From Actinomycetota bacterium (lineage in GTDB: Bacteria; Actinomycetota; Acidimicrobiia; Acidimicrobiales; JACCXE01): a DNA stretch of 24,852 nucleotides. Made by a program: the position numbers and the translations under genes. The notes under the pieces were generated by a model. It saw only the letters and a program-made list of their open reading frames with translations. It did no database searches and had not been told where the DNA came from. Of the stretch, positions 7,152 through 14,368 are shown one piece after another. The stretch lies in contig JACCXE010000317.1 in NCBI GenBank assembly GCA_013697265.1, forward strand, positions 1-24,852. The letters run 5' to 3'. Position 1 is the first letter of the stretch. Each line of letters begins with the position of its first letter.

Positions 7152-7678
7152 CGCCGGCGACCAGCCTCGCCGAGGTCGTCTCGCTCTACCAGCGGTGGGG
7201 TGACGACAACTACGACGAAGACCTCAGCCAGCTCGCACACGCCGAACAGACCGCGGCACGCGCGGTCGCGTCCGGCTCGGGCGAAGCGCTGATCGCGGCC
7301 GCGCTGCTGCACGACGTGGGACACCTGCTGCACCTCGCCGCCCTCAGCGACGCCCGCCACGAGACCAGCGGGCCCGCCTATCTCGGCGCGCTGTTCGGCC
7401 CCGATATCACCGACCCGATCGCGCTGCACGTCGAGGCCAAGCGCTACCTCTGCGCGGTCGACGCCACGTATCACGACACGTTGTCGGTGGGCTCGCGTCA
7501 AAGCCTCGTGCGCCAGGGCGGCCCCATGACGGCAACCGACTCGGCTGCGTTCGAAACCCAACCCGGTTGGGGGGACGCGGTGCAGCTGCGTCGTTGGGAC
7601 GACGAAGGCAAGGTCGACGGCCTAACCGTCGCCCCGCTGGCCGAATACCTGCCGCTGCTTGAAGGCCTGCGCCGCTAG
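7148..7678 (+). CDS. phnZ: PhnZ-like HD-domain mixed-valent di-iron oxygenase (C-P bond cleavage)
   Basis: A complete 176-residue HD-domain protein of PhnZ size. Candidate di-iron ligands are H31, H55-D56 in LLHDVGH, H71, H94 in LHVEAKRY and D151 in LRRWDDEGK, with H59 placed for substrate binding. The spacings H31-H55 (24) and H94-D151 (57) equal those I recall for the PhnZ ligand set. The segment HVEAKRYLC, the RQGGPM loop and the QLRRWD ending are also PhnZ-like. Family chemistry is O2-dependent oxidation of an alpha-hydroxyphosphonate to a carboxylate and phosphate. The gating Tyr/Glu pair near residues 22-24 is present but its spacing may differ by one. It is translationally coupled to the PhyH-type gene and converges on DUF2867 with a shared CTAG stop overlap. 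Confidence 0.88.
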   Translation: MTPATSLAEVVSLYQRWGDDNYDEDLSQLAHAEQTAARAVASGSGEALIAAALLHDVGHLLHLAALSDARHETSGPAYLGALFGPDITDPIALHVEAKRYLCAVDATYHDTLSVGSRQSLVRQGGPMTATDSAAFETQPGWGDAVQLRRWDDEGKVDGLTVAPLAEYLPLLEGLRR

Positions 7679-8139
7679 CTACGGGCGCCGATGAGGTGCG
7701 CGGCCGCGCCGTTGAGACACCTCGGCCCGATGGCGCGGTGACCATTGCCGATCACGGCCCAGAGCCAACGCGCCTCGGCGCGGTGGTAGCGCAGCATCGT
7801 GGTCCAGGTCACGGCGTCGCCGTCGATCACGAAGACCATGCGACCCGCGGCCAGCGATCCGTCGGTGTCCATCACCATGAGTGCCGGTTCACAGGTGGAC
7901 ACGGTCCAACCGAAGGCCGAGCCCGGGGCGTCGTGCGGTAGCAGGTCGAACCGGAGCAAGCCGTGCCACACGATCGATCCGAACAGCCCACGCGACCCGT
8001 GCAGACTGCTATCGGCCCACGCCCGCGCCGTCGCTCCGCGGGTGCCGTTGATCCGGAAGGCGTCGACATAGTCGGCGCCGAACGCGGCAACGAGGCCGCC
8101 GTCGGGGTCGACCCGGCGCGCTTCATCAACGAGGGTCAT
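7675..8139 (-). CDS. DUF2867-family protein
   Basis: A 154-residue protein that resembles DUF2867. It has LFGSIVWHGLLRFDLL, then APGSAFGW, a central beta-rich part (AGRMVFVIDGDAVTWTTMLRYH), and the ending LWAVIGNGHRAIGPRCL, which matches the family's x-x-V-x-x-x-H-R-x-I tail. The function is unknown. Members often accompany SDR enzymes and may bind a small lipid-like ligand (inference). The ATG at 8137-8139 faces the TetR gene across the double palindrome at 8151-8192, so it is the likely repressed target. Its stop codon overlaps the phnZ-like stop on the other strand within CTAG. Confidence 0.75.
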   Translation of the reverse strand: MTLVDEARRVDPDGGLVAAFGADYVDAFRINGTRGATARAWADSSLHGSRGLFGSIVWHGLLRFDLLPHDAPGSAFGWTVSTCEPALMVMDTDGSLAAGRMVFVIDGDAVTWTTMLRYHRAEARWLWAVIGNGHRAIGPRCLNGAAAHLIGARS

Positions 8140-8150
8140 GGCTTCGCATT

Positions 8151-8192
8151 TCTATACGGTTCCGTATGCATTGGCATACGGTACCGTATAGA
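8151..8192. promoter_or_regulatory. Double-palindrome operator for the divergent TetR regulator
   Basis: Two 19-base arms (8151-8169 and 8174-8192), separated by ATTG, are inverted repeats with one mismatch. Each arm is itself palindromic around TACGGTTCCGTA or TACGGTACCGTA, so the site holds two adjacent dyads. It occupies almost the whole gap between the DUF2867 gene and the TetR gene and ends 2 bases before the TetR ATG. Binding would block both promoters. It is also far more AT-rich than its flanks. Confidence 0.8.
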
Positions 8193-8194
8193 TC

Positions 8195-8761
8195 ATGCCC
8201 GCTCCTATTCGGACGCCACGCGAGCGCTGGGTTGACGCCGGACTCCAAGCCCTGGCCGCGCACGGCCCAATTGGCGTGCGGATCGAGGTGCTTGCCGAAC
8301 AGCTCGGCGTTACCAAAGGCGGTTTCTACGGGCAGTTCGCCAATCGCGACGACTTCCTTGAGGCACTGCTCGACGCCTGGGAAAAGCGGAGCACCGACGA
8401 CGTGCTCGCCGAGGTCGAAGGCCGCGACGACGCCCGCGAGCGAATCCAGCGCGCCGGAGCCCTGACCTTCGCGAAGGACCTGCTCCCGATAGACCTCGCC
8501 GTTCGCTTCTGGGCCCGGTCTGACCGCGCCGTCGCCGCTCGATTGCGACGAGTCGACAACCGGCGCATGACCTACCTACGAGAACAGTTCGCGACCCTCA
8601 TCGACGACCCCGACGAGATCGAGGCCCGCTCCACCCTGGCCTTCAGCCTCGCCATCGGTCAGCAGCTCATGGCCGTCGACCATGGCCCGCGAAGCCGACG
8701 CCAAGCCGTAGCGCTCGCGACGTCCGCGCTGCTTTCGACCGACCGAGCGCGCCGAGGTTGA
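8195..8761 (+). CDS. TetR/AcrR family transcriptional regulator, autoregulated
   Basis: A 188-residue TetR protein. The HTH lies in residues ~7-52, with RERWVDAGLQALAAHG, VRIEVLAEQLGVTKGGFYGQF and NRDDFLEALLDAW. The C-terminal region is helical and includes a TetR_C-like stretch with LAVRFWARSD. The ATG sits directly beside the double palindrome at 8151-8192, leaving no room for a ribosome-binding site; TACCGT lies 7 bases upstream of the ATG as a possible -10. It probably represses itself and the divergent DUF2867 gene (inference from operator position). The inducer is unknown. Confidence 0.93.
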   Translation: MPAPIRTPRERWVDAGLQALAAHGPIGVRIEVLAEQLGVTKGGFYGQFANRDDFLEALLDAWEKRSTDDVLAEVEGRDDARERIQRAGALTFAKDLLPIDLAVRFWARSDRAVAARLRRVDNRRMTYLREQFATLIDDPDEIEARSTLAFSLAIGQQLMAVDHGPRSRRQAVALATSALLSTDRARRG

Positions 8762-8784
8762 GCAGCGCGAAGGCGGCCTGATTA

Positions 8785-8864
8785 CGCGGACCGGGTTCCG
8801 CGCTAGCCGGCGTGGATGCGGCTAACCGTGATGAACGAGCAGGCGCCGCGACCTGTGCACAGGT
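8785..8864. terminator. Hairpins in the convergent gap between the TetR and DUF389 genes
   Basis: The 110-base gap between convergent stops holds a 6-bp stem (CGCGGA with TCCGCG, loop 6, 8785-8802) and a perfect 14-base palindrome (ACCTGTGCACAGGT, 8851-8864). Their position between converging genes suits bidirectional termination. Neither has a T-tract. Confidence 0.3.
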
Positions 8865-8871
8865 GGGGTGA

Positions 8872-9804
8872 TCAGGTGGCTCCGCTTCCTCGGCGGGCGG
8901 TCAGCCGCGCCTGGATGATGAGGGTGACGATGCCGGCGGTGATCAGGCCGGCGACGTTCACCGCGAGTTGGAGGGCGGCGCCGCCGACTTCTGGCGCCTC
9001 GGTGTAGGCGGCTGCCAGGCCGATGTTGGCGATCGCGGGGACGGTCGTAACCGAGACGAGCACTCCCACAAGGGTGCCGGTTCTCGCCTCGGTGAGCGAG
9101 AGCATTCCGGCGACGCCGGCGAGGACGGCTACGACCGCGGCGAGCCCGTCGGGGTGGGAGATGAAGGCGGTGAGCTCGCGGTCGCTGAGGTCGTAGTTGT
9201 TTGGAGCGATGGTCAGAGCTCTGAGCACCAAGGTGAGGAGATAGGTGGCGACCACTCCCACGACCCCAGCGACAGCCAGGGTGCCCGCTGCGGTCCGGGC
9301 GTTCGACCAGCGACCTCTCACCGCGGCGACGCAGAGCGCCGAGACGGGCCCGTACTCGGGCCCTACGACCATGGCTCCGACGACCAAGATTGGGGAGTCG
9401 AGCAGGATTCCGACTCCGGCGATCATTGCCGCCACCGCCATGAGCACGAGCAGCGATGGGCTGAGATGGGCGTCGTCGCGCGCTGTCGCTTCCAGCTCCT
9501 CCCAGACGAGTGCGTCTGAGCCGTGGCCCGGGGCGTCGGCTTCTGCTTGGGCCGCAGCCTCGGAGACGACGGTGCCGACGGGTCCGACGGTGATGGCGCC
9601 GCTGCGGTGCACCCCTTCGTCCTGAAGCCATTCGACGACGGCATCGGCCGCCTCGCGGGCGACATCGCAGAGCAACAGGTCACCGGGCGGGTGGGTGGAT
9701 GCGCCGGCGAGGTGGGCGAGGTGGGCGACGCCGGGGGTGCGGGCGAGGCGTGCATGGACGTCGGCGGCCTGCGCCGAGGCCACGGTTACGCGTAAGTGGA
9801 CCAT
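8872..9804 (-). CDS. DUF389-family integral membrane protein
   Basis: A 310-residue protein in the chosen form, which starts MVHLRVTVAS; a TTG eight codons upstream is also possible. The N-terminal ~110 residues are a soluble ferredoxin-like/ACT-like domain. About six hydrophobic segments follow, containing the family landmark ILLDSPILVVGAMVVGPEYGPVSAL, which matches the TIGR00341/DUF389 pattern of a conserved MVVGPxxxP helix. Later helices carry LAGVAGMLSLTEARTGTLVGVLVSVTTVPAIANIG. It is uncharacterised as a family and may be a transporter or membrane scaffold. It is the downstream neighbour of a glycosyltransferase gene (57 bases away) and could share its transcript. Confidence 0.88.
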   Translation of the reverse strand: MVHLRVTVASAQAADVHARLARTPGVAHLAHLAGASTHPPGDLLLCDVAREAADAVVEWLQDEGVHRSGAITVGPVGTVVSEAAAQAEADAPGHGSDALVWEELEATARDDAHLSPSLLVLMAVAAMIAGVGILLDSPILVVGAMVVGPEYGPVSALCVAAVRGRWSNARTAAGTLAVAGVVGVVATYLLTLVLRALTIAPNNYDLSDRELTAFISHPDGLAAVVAVLAGVAGMLSLTEARTGTLVGVLVSVTTVPAIANIGLAAAYTEAPEVGGAALQLAVNVAGLITAGIVTLIIQARLTARRGSGAT

Positions 9805-9861
9805 CCAGCGAGTCTGGCCTGTTCTCAAACTCGCTACGCAGGAAGCGCCGGTACTGGGTCG

Positions 9862-11397
9862 CTAAAAGCCGCGTCTCGCTCGGCGATCGCGAGCGCGCGC
9901 GTAGGCCTCTTCGAAGCTGTTGACGCGGCTGGCCCATGACAGATGTGTCCGGGCATGGGTCAGGGCTTCTCTGCCTCGTCGCGCTATCTCCTGAGGTTCG
10001 TTGGCCGCGTCCACCAGCGCCGCCGAGAGGGCGCGTTCGTCATCCGGCGGTACAAGCCAGCCTGTAGGTCGTGCCTGGTTGAGATTGACCATGAGTGGGA
10101 AGCCGCCGCTGTTGGTGGCGATCACCGGCAGGCCGACGGCCATGGCCTCGAGGGGCGTTTGTGGATACGAGTCGTTGACTGACGGCATCACAAGCGCGTC
10201 GCAGGCAGCGAGCGCGCGGGGAAGGTCTTCGTGGCCCCGCCACCCAGCGAAAAACACCCCATCCGAACCGACCTCTCGCGCCACCGTGACCGGATGTTCG
10301 CCCTCCCACTCGCCGGGATGCCCTCCCCACACGACGAGAGATGTCGGCCGACGGAATTGCGGGCGGGCCCGAGCGAATGCCCGCACCAACAATGGAACCC
10401 GCTTAGCCGAGGTGAAGCGTCCGACGTAGATCAGAACCGTCGCGTCGTCGGCGGCACCCAGGAGGCGGTCGAGGTCGGGCTCGCGGTAGCCAACCGTGCC
10501 GGCGACTGCGGTCTCGTCCCAGCCTTGCGGGTCCTCGACGAGCCAGCGCCGGAAGTGAGCTCTGCGCTCCTGTCGACTCATCGGGCGTGGACAGAACTTG
10601 GTCACGTCCACGCCGTTCGGCACATCCGATACCCGCGCTGCGTCGACCCCGAGCACGTCGACAGCTGTCGCGCGGTCCGCGGGTGACACGACAACCAGAT
10701 GGTCGGCTGCCTCAGCCTGGCGGCGGATCCGGTCACGCCAAGCGTCGCCATGCTCCCATTGCTCCCAACGGGTGTCTCGTAGCAAGACGCGCTGGGGGTC
10801 GTCGAGCTGGGAAGTGCCGTCTGGATTCGCCCGGGCCCACTCGGGCATGCCGGCGAGCGTCGTTCCCACCGACTGGGCGACCGCAGCGCGTTTGTTGACC
10901 TCTTCGAGGAACTTGATCTCGGTGCCGTGAAGGTGGGCGACGACGGCACCGTGAGGCCAGCACCTGGCTACAGCATCGTGCTGCGGCGTCAAGTGATGAA
11001 GGTGGAAGACGTCGGCGCGGTCGGCGCCCGCGGCACGAAACGGTGTGTCCCAGGCCGACGACAGATGATCGGCGAGGTGGTCAGGCACCGCGGAGAACAC
11101 GACATCGGCGGCGTCCTCGCGGTCTTCGTACGACGGGTGCATCGGCGCGGGAGCGGCGGTCGCGTTTCCACCCGCTGCAAACACCCGCATCGCGTCGGAG
11201 TAGTCGAGGTATTGCACACGCGTGTCGGGAAAGAACGTCAGCGCGTGGGTCTCCTCCCCCACATCACCGAGCGATCCAGTCGCGAGTCCTACCGACCAGC
11301 CAGAATGGACCAACGCCGTGGAGAGGTAGCGCGCCACCTGCGCCGACCCGCCACGCGGAAAGAAAAGCAGCCCCATCACGACGTGCCCCTTGGCCAC
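9862..11397 (-). CDS. GT4-family glycosyltransferase (GT-B fold)
   Basis: A 511-residue glycosyltransferase. The N-terminal domain opens with a glycine-rich loop (LLFFPRGGSAQVARYL) that resembles the acceptor-domain start of GT-B enzymes. The linker region holds VSDVPNGVDVTKFCPRP, the conserved NGVD motif. The C-terminal donor-binding domain has LIYVGRFTSAKRVPLLVRAF, then ALVMPSVNDSYPQTPLEAMAVGLPVIATNSGG with the E-x7-E-like signature. It probably transfers a sugar from a nucleotide donor to a lipid, glycan or small-molecule acceptor. No other surface-polysaccharide genes are near, so the product is unknown. The GTG start has TAGTGT 6 bases upstream. Confidence 0.92.
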   Translation of the reverse strand: MAKGHVVMGLLFFPRGGSAQVARYLSTALVHSGWSVGLATGSLGDVGEETHALTFFPDTRVQYLDYSDAMRVFAAGGNATAAPAPMHPSYEDREDAADVVFSAVPDHLADHLSSAWDTPFRAAGADRADVFHLHHLTPQHDAVARCWPHGAVVAHLHGTEIKFLEEVNKRAAVAQSVGTTLAGMPEWARANPDGTSQLDDPQRVLLRDTRWEQWEHGDAWRDRIRRQAEAADHLVVVSPADRATAVDVLGVDAARVSDVPNGVDVTKFCPRPMSRQERRAHFRRWLVEDPQGWDETAVAGTVGYREPDLDRLLGAADDATVLIYVGRFTSAKRVPLLVRAFARARPQFRRPTSLVVWGGHPGEWEGEHPVTVAREVGSDGVFFAGWRGHEDLPRALAACDALVMPSVNDSYPQTPLEAMAVGLPVIATNSGGFPLMVNLNQARPTGWLVPPDDERALSAALVDAANEPQEIARRGREALTHARTHLSWASRVNSFEEAYARARDRRARRGF

Positions 11398-11403
11398 CCA
11401 GCG

Positions 11404-11409
11404 ACACTA
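11404..11409 (-). promoter_or_regulatory. Candidate -10 element of the glycosyltransferase gene (leaderless)
   Basis: TAGTGT on the minus strand is separated from the GTG start at 11395-11397 by 6 bases. It has the same hexamer and spacing as at 6381 and 13754. No clear -35 is visible. Confidence 0.5.
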
Positions 11410-11515
11410 CTGCGGGCCGCGAGCGCAATCTTCGTTAGAGCGCTTCGCCGGATTACCGATTTGGGCCATGGTTCGACGCGACGGCGGACCGAGGCGCGTT
11501 CGTGGCGACCATTCT

Positions 11516-11543
11516 TCGGCTCGTGGACTCTAAGGCGAGCCGA
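11516..11543 (-). terminator. Hairpin immediately after the molybdoenzyme stop codon
   Basis: A perfect 8-bp stem, TCGGCTCG with CGAGCCGA, encloses a 12-base loop. It begins on the base right after the stop codon at 11544-11546 on the minus strand. No T-tract follows. It probably ends the methyltransferase/molybdoenzyme transcript. Confidence 0.5.
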
Positions 11544-13115
11544 TCAGCGGACTCGAACCGATTTGGTGTGGTAGCCCGTCGCACCATCAGGTTGTGGCGG
11601 TGCCTCGTCGTCGGTTTGGACAACACCGTCGCCGTCGGTTGCACGTACCGTCAGGACGTGGTCGCCGGGGGCGGCGTTTAGCGTCGTGGTCCACTGCACC
11701 CACGTGTTGTTCGACGCGACGTTGCCTAGTTGGGCTTCGGTCCAGGCACCGTCGTCGATGCGCACTTCGACTCGGGAGATACCGCGTGTTGGTGCCCATG
11801 CGACTCCTGCAATCGGGATTGGCCCGGCAACAAGGTTGGCGCCGCTCCGTGGCACATCGATTCGCGACGCGGTCTTGATGGGCGCCTTCTTCGCCCAACC
11901 GCGAGGGATCCAATACGCGTCGAAGTCTTGGAGACGCGTCAGCTCGATTTCGCGCAACCACTTGGTCGCAGACACGTAGCCGTACAAGCCAGCGACAATG
12001 AGGCGGGCCGGGTAGCCGTGGCGTTGCGGTAGCGGTTCGCCGTTCATCCCGACGGCGACCATCGCGGTGCGACCGTCGAGCGCGACGTCGGTGGGGAAGC
12101 CGACCGTGAAATTGTCGACTGACCGGCCCACGATCTGTGTCGCTCCCGGTTTCAGGCCCGCGCGGTCGAGCAGGTCGGCCAACGGGACGCCGAGCCACGA
12201 TGCAGTGCCGACGAGTGATCCGCCGACCTCGTTCGATACGCATTGCAATGTGACGGGCTCTTCGACCATGTCCATCGACAGCAGCTCCGCGTAGCTGACG
12301 CGGTACGGGCGCTCGACGCGACCGCGGATCTCGAGATGCCAGCTGTCGGCGTTGACGCGGGGAACGAACAGTGCGGTGTCGATCCGGTAGAAGTCGTCGT
12401 TCGGCGTGATGTACGGCGAGATTCCCGACACGGCAAAGGGCTGGGAAGCGGGGACTCCCACGACGCGCCTCGCCGTGGGCAGGACGCGAACCGCGACGTT
12501 GCCCGCCGAGGTGGCGGCGCGGCGCAGAACCTGCGAGGCGCCGGCCGCAGCCATAGCGATCCCGCCGGACGCAGCAAGCAGGCCGAGGAAGGCCCGCCGC
12601 GACCCCTCGGTCACCGTCGGGTCGGCGTTGGCGGGTCGGTCGGCGGCGCCGGTGTTGATCGGTGTCATACGGCGCAGCTGGCGAAGAAGCGCGACGATGG
12701 CGGCGCTGCCGGCCGCGGCGCCCAAGCAACTCGCGGCGATGGCGCGACCAGGCGACGCGAGCGGGTCGCTGAGCCCCGCCCATACGCCGATCGCGCCGAA
12801 CACCGCCATGCCGACCGGACCGGCGGCCCTCCGTCGCAGCGCGGCGGCGCCGAGCCGTGCCCCCGCGAAAAGGCAGACAGCGACGATGCCCACTTCAAGC
12901 GCGGTCTTGTCGTTGGTACCAAAGAGCGCGACAGCGGCGTCTTTGAGCGATGCCCCAAACAGGTTGATGACCAGTGTTCCAACCGAGTCGATGAGCGACG
13001 GGCCCGGCGAACCGAGCGCGCTGACCACTTCGGTCGTCGCCAACGCGATCGCTGCCGCGGCGACGCCCACAAGCGCGGCGCGGCGGCGTTCGCTCGCCAA
13101 CACTGCTTCAGTCAC
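11544..13115 (-). CDS. Membrane-anchored molybdopterin-dependent oxidoreductase (sulfite oxidase family)
   Basis: A 523-residue protein with two parts. Residues 1-~195 hold four or five hydrophobic helices. The last is preceded by EGSRRAFLGLL, a twin-arginine-like SRRxFL motif in an internal position, as is seen in actinobacterial members. Residues ~225-420 form the molybdenum-cofactor domain, with the likely Mo-ligand Cys292 in LQCVSNEVGG, then LPQRHGYPARLIV and YGYVSATKWLREIEL. The end (~425-520) is the Ig-like dimerisation domain (ISRVEVRIDDGAW, VQWTTTLNA). The active site should face the outside of the membrane. The substrate is unknown; sulfite, nitrate or protein methionine sulfoxide repair are all possible for the family. 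It follows the methyltransferase gene by 71 bases. Confidence 0.93.
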   Translation of the reverse strand: MTEAVLASERRRAALVGVAAAAIALATTEVVSALGSPGPSLIDSVGTLVINLFGASLKDAAVALFGTNDKTALEVGIVAVCLFAGARLGAAALRRRAAGPVGMAVFGAIGVWAGLSDPLASPGRAIAASCLGAAAGSAAIVALLRQLRRMTPINTGAADRPANADPTVTEGSRRAFLGLLAASGGIAMAAAGASQVLRRAATSAGNVAVRVLPTARRVVGVPASQPFAVSGISPYITPNDDFYRIDTALFVPRVNADSWHLEIRGRVERPYRVSYAELLSMDMVEEPVTLQCVSNEVGGSLVGTASWLGVPLADLLDRAGLKPGATQIVGRSVDNFTVGFPTDVALDGRTAMVAVGMNGEPLPQRHGYPARLIVAGLYGYVSATKWLREIELTRLQDFDAYWIPRGWAKKAPIKTASRIDVPRSGANLVAGPIPIAGVAWAPTRGISRVEVRIDDGAWTEAQLGNVASNNTWVQWTTTLNAAPGDHVLTVRATDGDGVVQTDDEAPPQPDGATGYHTKSVRVR

Positions 13116-13186
13116 CGCTCACCGCTTCGATGCGCTCAGGGTTAGCAGGCCAGCCGTCCGTTTGGGCCGCGCCGGTCGCCCCGACG

Positions 13187-13747
13187 CTATGTGGTCGCGT
13201 GAGCGGCCCAGCCGAATCCGTTGTCGCGTACCTCGACCGCCGCGAAGCCTGCCGCCCGCAACCGGTCCTCGATCGTGGACGGATCGATCGGGTTGTACGT
13301 GTCGTCGTGATGCAGCTCCTGTAGCTCGTTGCTCGCGACGCTGTCGGAGGCGACGAACAACGCGCCGGGTCGCACCACGCGCGCCACCTCGGCGAAGAGC
13401 TGGTTTTGGAGCGTCTCGGTCGGGACGTGGTGCAGCATCGTGAACGAGACGGCTCCGCTGAATCGTGCGTCCTCGAAGGGCATCGAAGTGGCGTCGCCGC
13501 GGACCACCTCGACGTTCGTGTCGCGCAGGCGCTCCGTGAGCGCGGCGGCGAGGTCTTCGTCGATCTCAAGCGCGGTTAGACGAATTAGCTCCGCGCGTAG
13601 AAGGTCAGTGGTCATGCCCGGACCCGGGCCCACTTCAAGGACATCGTCGCCAAGGTGGCCGCCCGCGAGGGCGTAGGGAACGATGAAATCGCGGAGCAGG
13701 TCGCGCCACCCCTCGCTGCTGCACAAATCGAGGTGTTCGGCGTTCAT
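13187..13747 (-). CDS. Class I SAM-dependent methyltransferase
   Basis: A 186-residue methyltransferase of the Methyltransf_11 type. Motif I is VLEVGPGPGMTTDLL (about residues 36-50), the ribose-binding acidic residue is Glu61 in LTALEIDEDL, motif II is VVRGDATSMPF, and SFTMLHHVP with VVRPGALFVASD follows. The acceptor is unknown. It starts 17 bases from the divergent arsR gene, and its promoter overlaps the inverted repeat there, so it is probably under ArsR control (inference). The molybdoenzyme gene lies 71 bases downstream on the same strand. Confidence 0.92.
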   Translation of the reverse strand: MNAEHLDLCSSEGWRDLLRDFIVPYALAGGHLGDDVLEVGPGPGMTTDLLRAELIRLTALEIDEDLAAALTERLRDTNVEVVRGDATSMPFEDARFSGAVSFTMLHHVPTETLQNQLFAEVARVVRPGALFVASDSVASNELQELHHDDTYNPIDPSTIEDRLRAAGFAAVEVRDNGFGWAAHATT

Positions 13748-13753
13748 CGTGTC

Positions 13754-13782
13754 ACACTATCTGCGTGGCTACGCAGATACAA
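13754..13782 (-). promoter_or_regulatory. Promoter of the methyltransferase gene (leaderless)
   Basis: On the minus strand TTGTAT (13777-13782), a 17-base spacer and TAGTGT (13754-13759) are followed by 6 bases and then the ATG at 13745-13747. The spacer and the edge of the -35 coincide with the ArsR-type inverted repeat at 13758-13779. Confidence 0.55.
13758..13779. promoter_or_regulatory. ArsR-type operator overlapping the arsR start codon
   Basis: A perfect inverted repeat with 9-base arms TATCTGCGT and ACGCAGATA and a 4-base centre. The arsR GTG start codon (13765-13767) spans the end of the left arm and the first centre base, so the operator is partly coding sequence. It also covers the promoter spacer of the divergent methyltransferase gene. 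Confidence 0.7.
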
Positions 13783-14112
13783 AGGGATCCCTCTGACGAA
13801 CAGGTGACGACCGCGGTCGAAACGCTCAAACTACTGGCCGACCCGACCCGTCTCCGAATCATCTGGACGCTCCTCCATGGAGAGCACTCGGTCAACGAAC
13901 TTGCCGACCACGTCGGAGCGCAACCGGCTGCGGTATCCCAGCATCTCGCCAAGCTCCGACTCGCCCGCCTCGTCACGACCCGACGCGAGGGCACAAAGGT
14001 CTTCTACGAAGCCGAGAGCCCGCACATCGAGCGGCTGGTCGAGCAGGCCGTGCTGCACACCGATCACCGTCTCGACCGTCCGAATCACAAGCGCCGAGCG
14101 CGAAGCGCATGA
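13765..14112 (+). CDS. ArsR/SmtB-family winged-helix regulator
   Basis: A 115-residue regulator. LKLLADPTRLRIIWTLLHGEHSVNELADHVGAQPAAVSQHLAKLRLARLV is the classic ArsR winged helix (given here as one segment, residues ~21-70), followed by the wing TTRREGTKVFYEAE. The recognition helix is AAVSQHLAKL. The C-terminal helix carries HIERLVEQAVLHTDHR, with His residues suited to alpha5-type metal sensing as in SmtB/CzrA. It overlaps the start of a dead His-rich metal transporter by 4 bases (ATGA), so it was probably a zinc- or cobalt-type efflux repressor. The chosen GTG lies inside the operator; a GTG at about 13804 is an alternative start. Confidence 0.93.
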   Translation: MATQIQRDPSDEQVTTAVETLKLLADPTRLRIIWTLLHGEHSVNELADHVGAQPAAVSQHLAKLRLARLVTTRREGTKVFYEAESPHIERLVEQAVLHTDHRLDRPNHKRRARSA

Positions 14113-14347
14113 CCGAAACTCACGACCACGCCCCCGGCGGCCACGGGCACCATGACCACGAGCACGACGACCACCGCGGTGTTCTCGGTCGCCTACGGCG
14201 CTACTCGCTCCGCACACCCAGCCGCGTGCCCTCGAGGCCGTAGCAACCGTCCTCGATGACCATGCCACCCGCACCGGCGTTCACCTCCGCGCCGCCGTGC
14301 TCGTGACGACCGCTACGACCGGAGATCGAGGGAGTTGCGTGGCCTAA
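14109..14347 (+). pseudogene. Remnant of a CDF-family metal efflux transporter (N-terminal end only)
   Basis: Starting at an ATG that overlaps the arsR stop, 44 codons encode a His-rich leader with 8 His in the first 22 residues (MTETHDHAPGGHGHHDHEHD), then GVLGRLRR, and stop at 14241-14243. In the +2 frame from 14201 the sequence continues LLAPHTQPRALEAVATVLDD and then GVHLRAAVLVTTA, to a TAA at 14345-14347. This is the start of actinobacterial CDF transporters (GLLxxLxHxLAPHSHDxxxxxDxALExSxxGxRAxxxxL), so the gene is frameshifted and then truncated before its membrane domain. The identification is from the recalled family pattern. Confidence 0.7.
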
Positions 14348-14368
14348 CGCGTCGACGCGATCGAACTA

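Noticed and set aside
8775..8800. GGCCTGATTACGCGG occurs both here and within the FAD monooxygenase gene near 4919-4933, and the minus strand here reads AEPGPRNQAAFALL against DPRNQASFATV.
   Set aside because: A single 15-base match is expected by chance about once in a window of this size, and no homology extends beyond it. I do not treat it as a second monooxygenase remnant.
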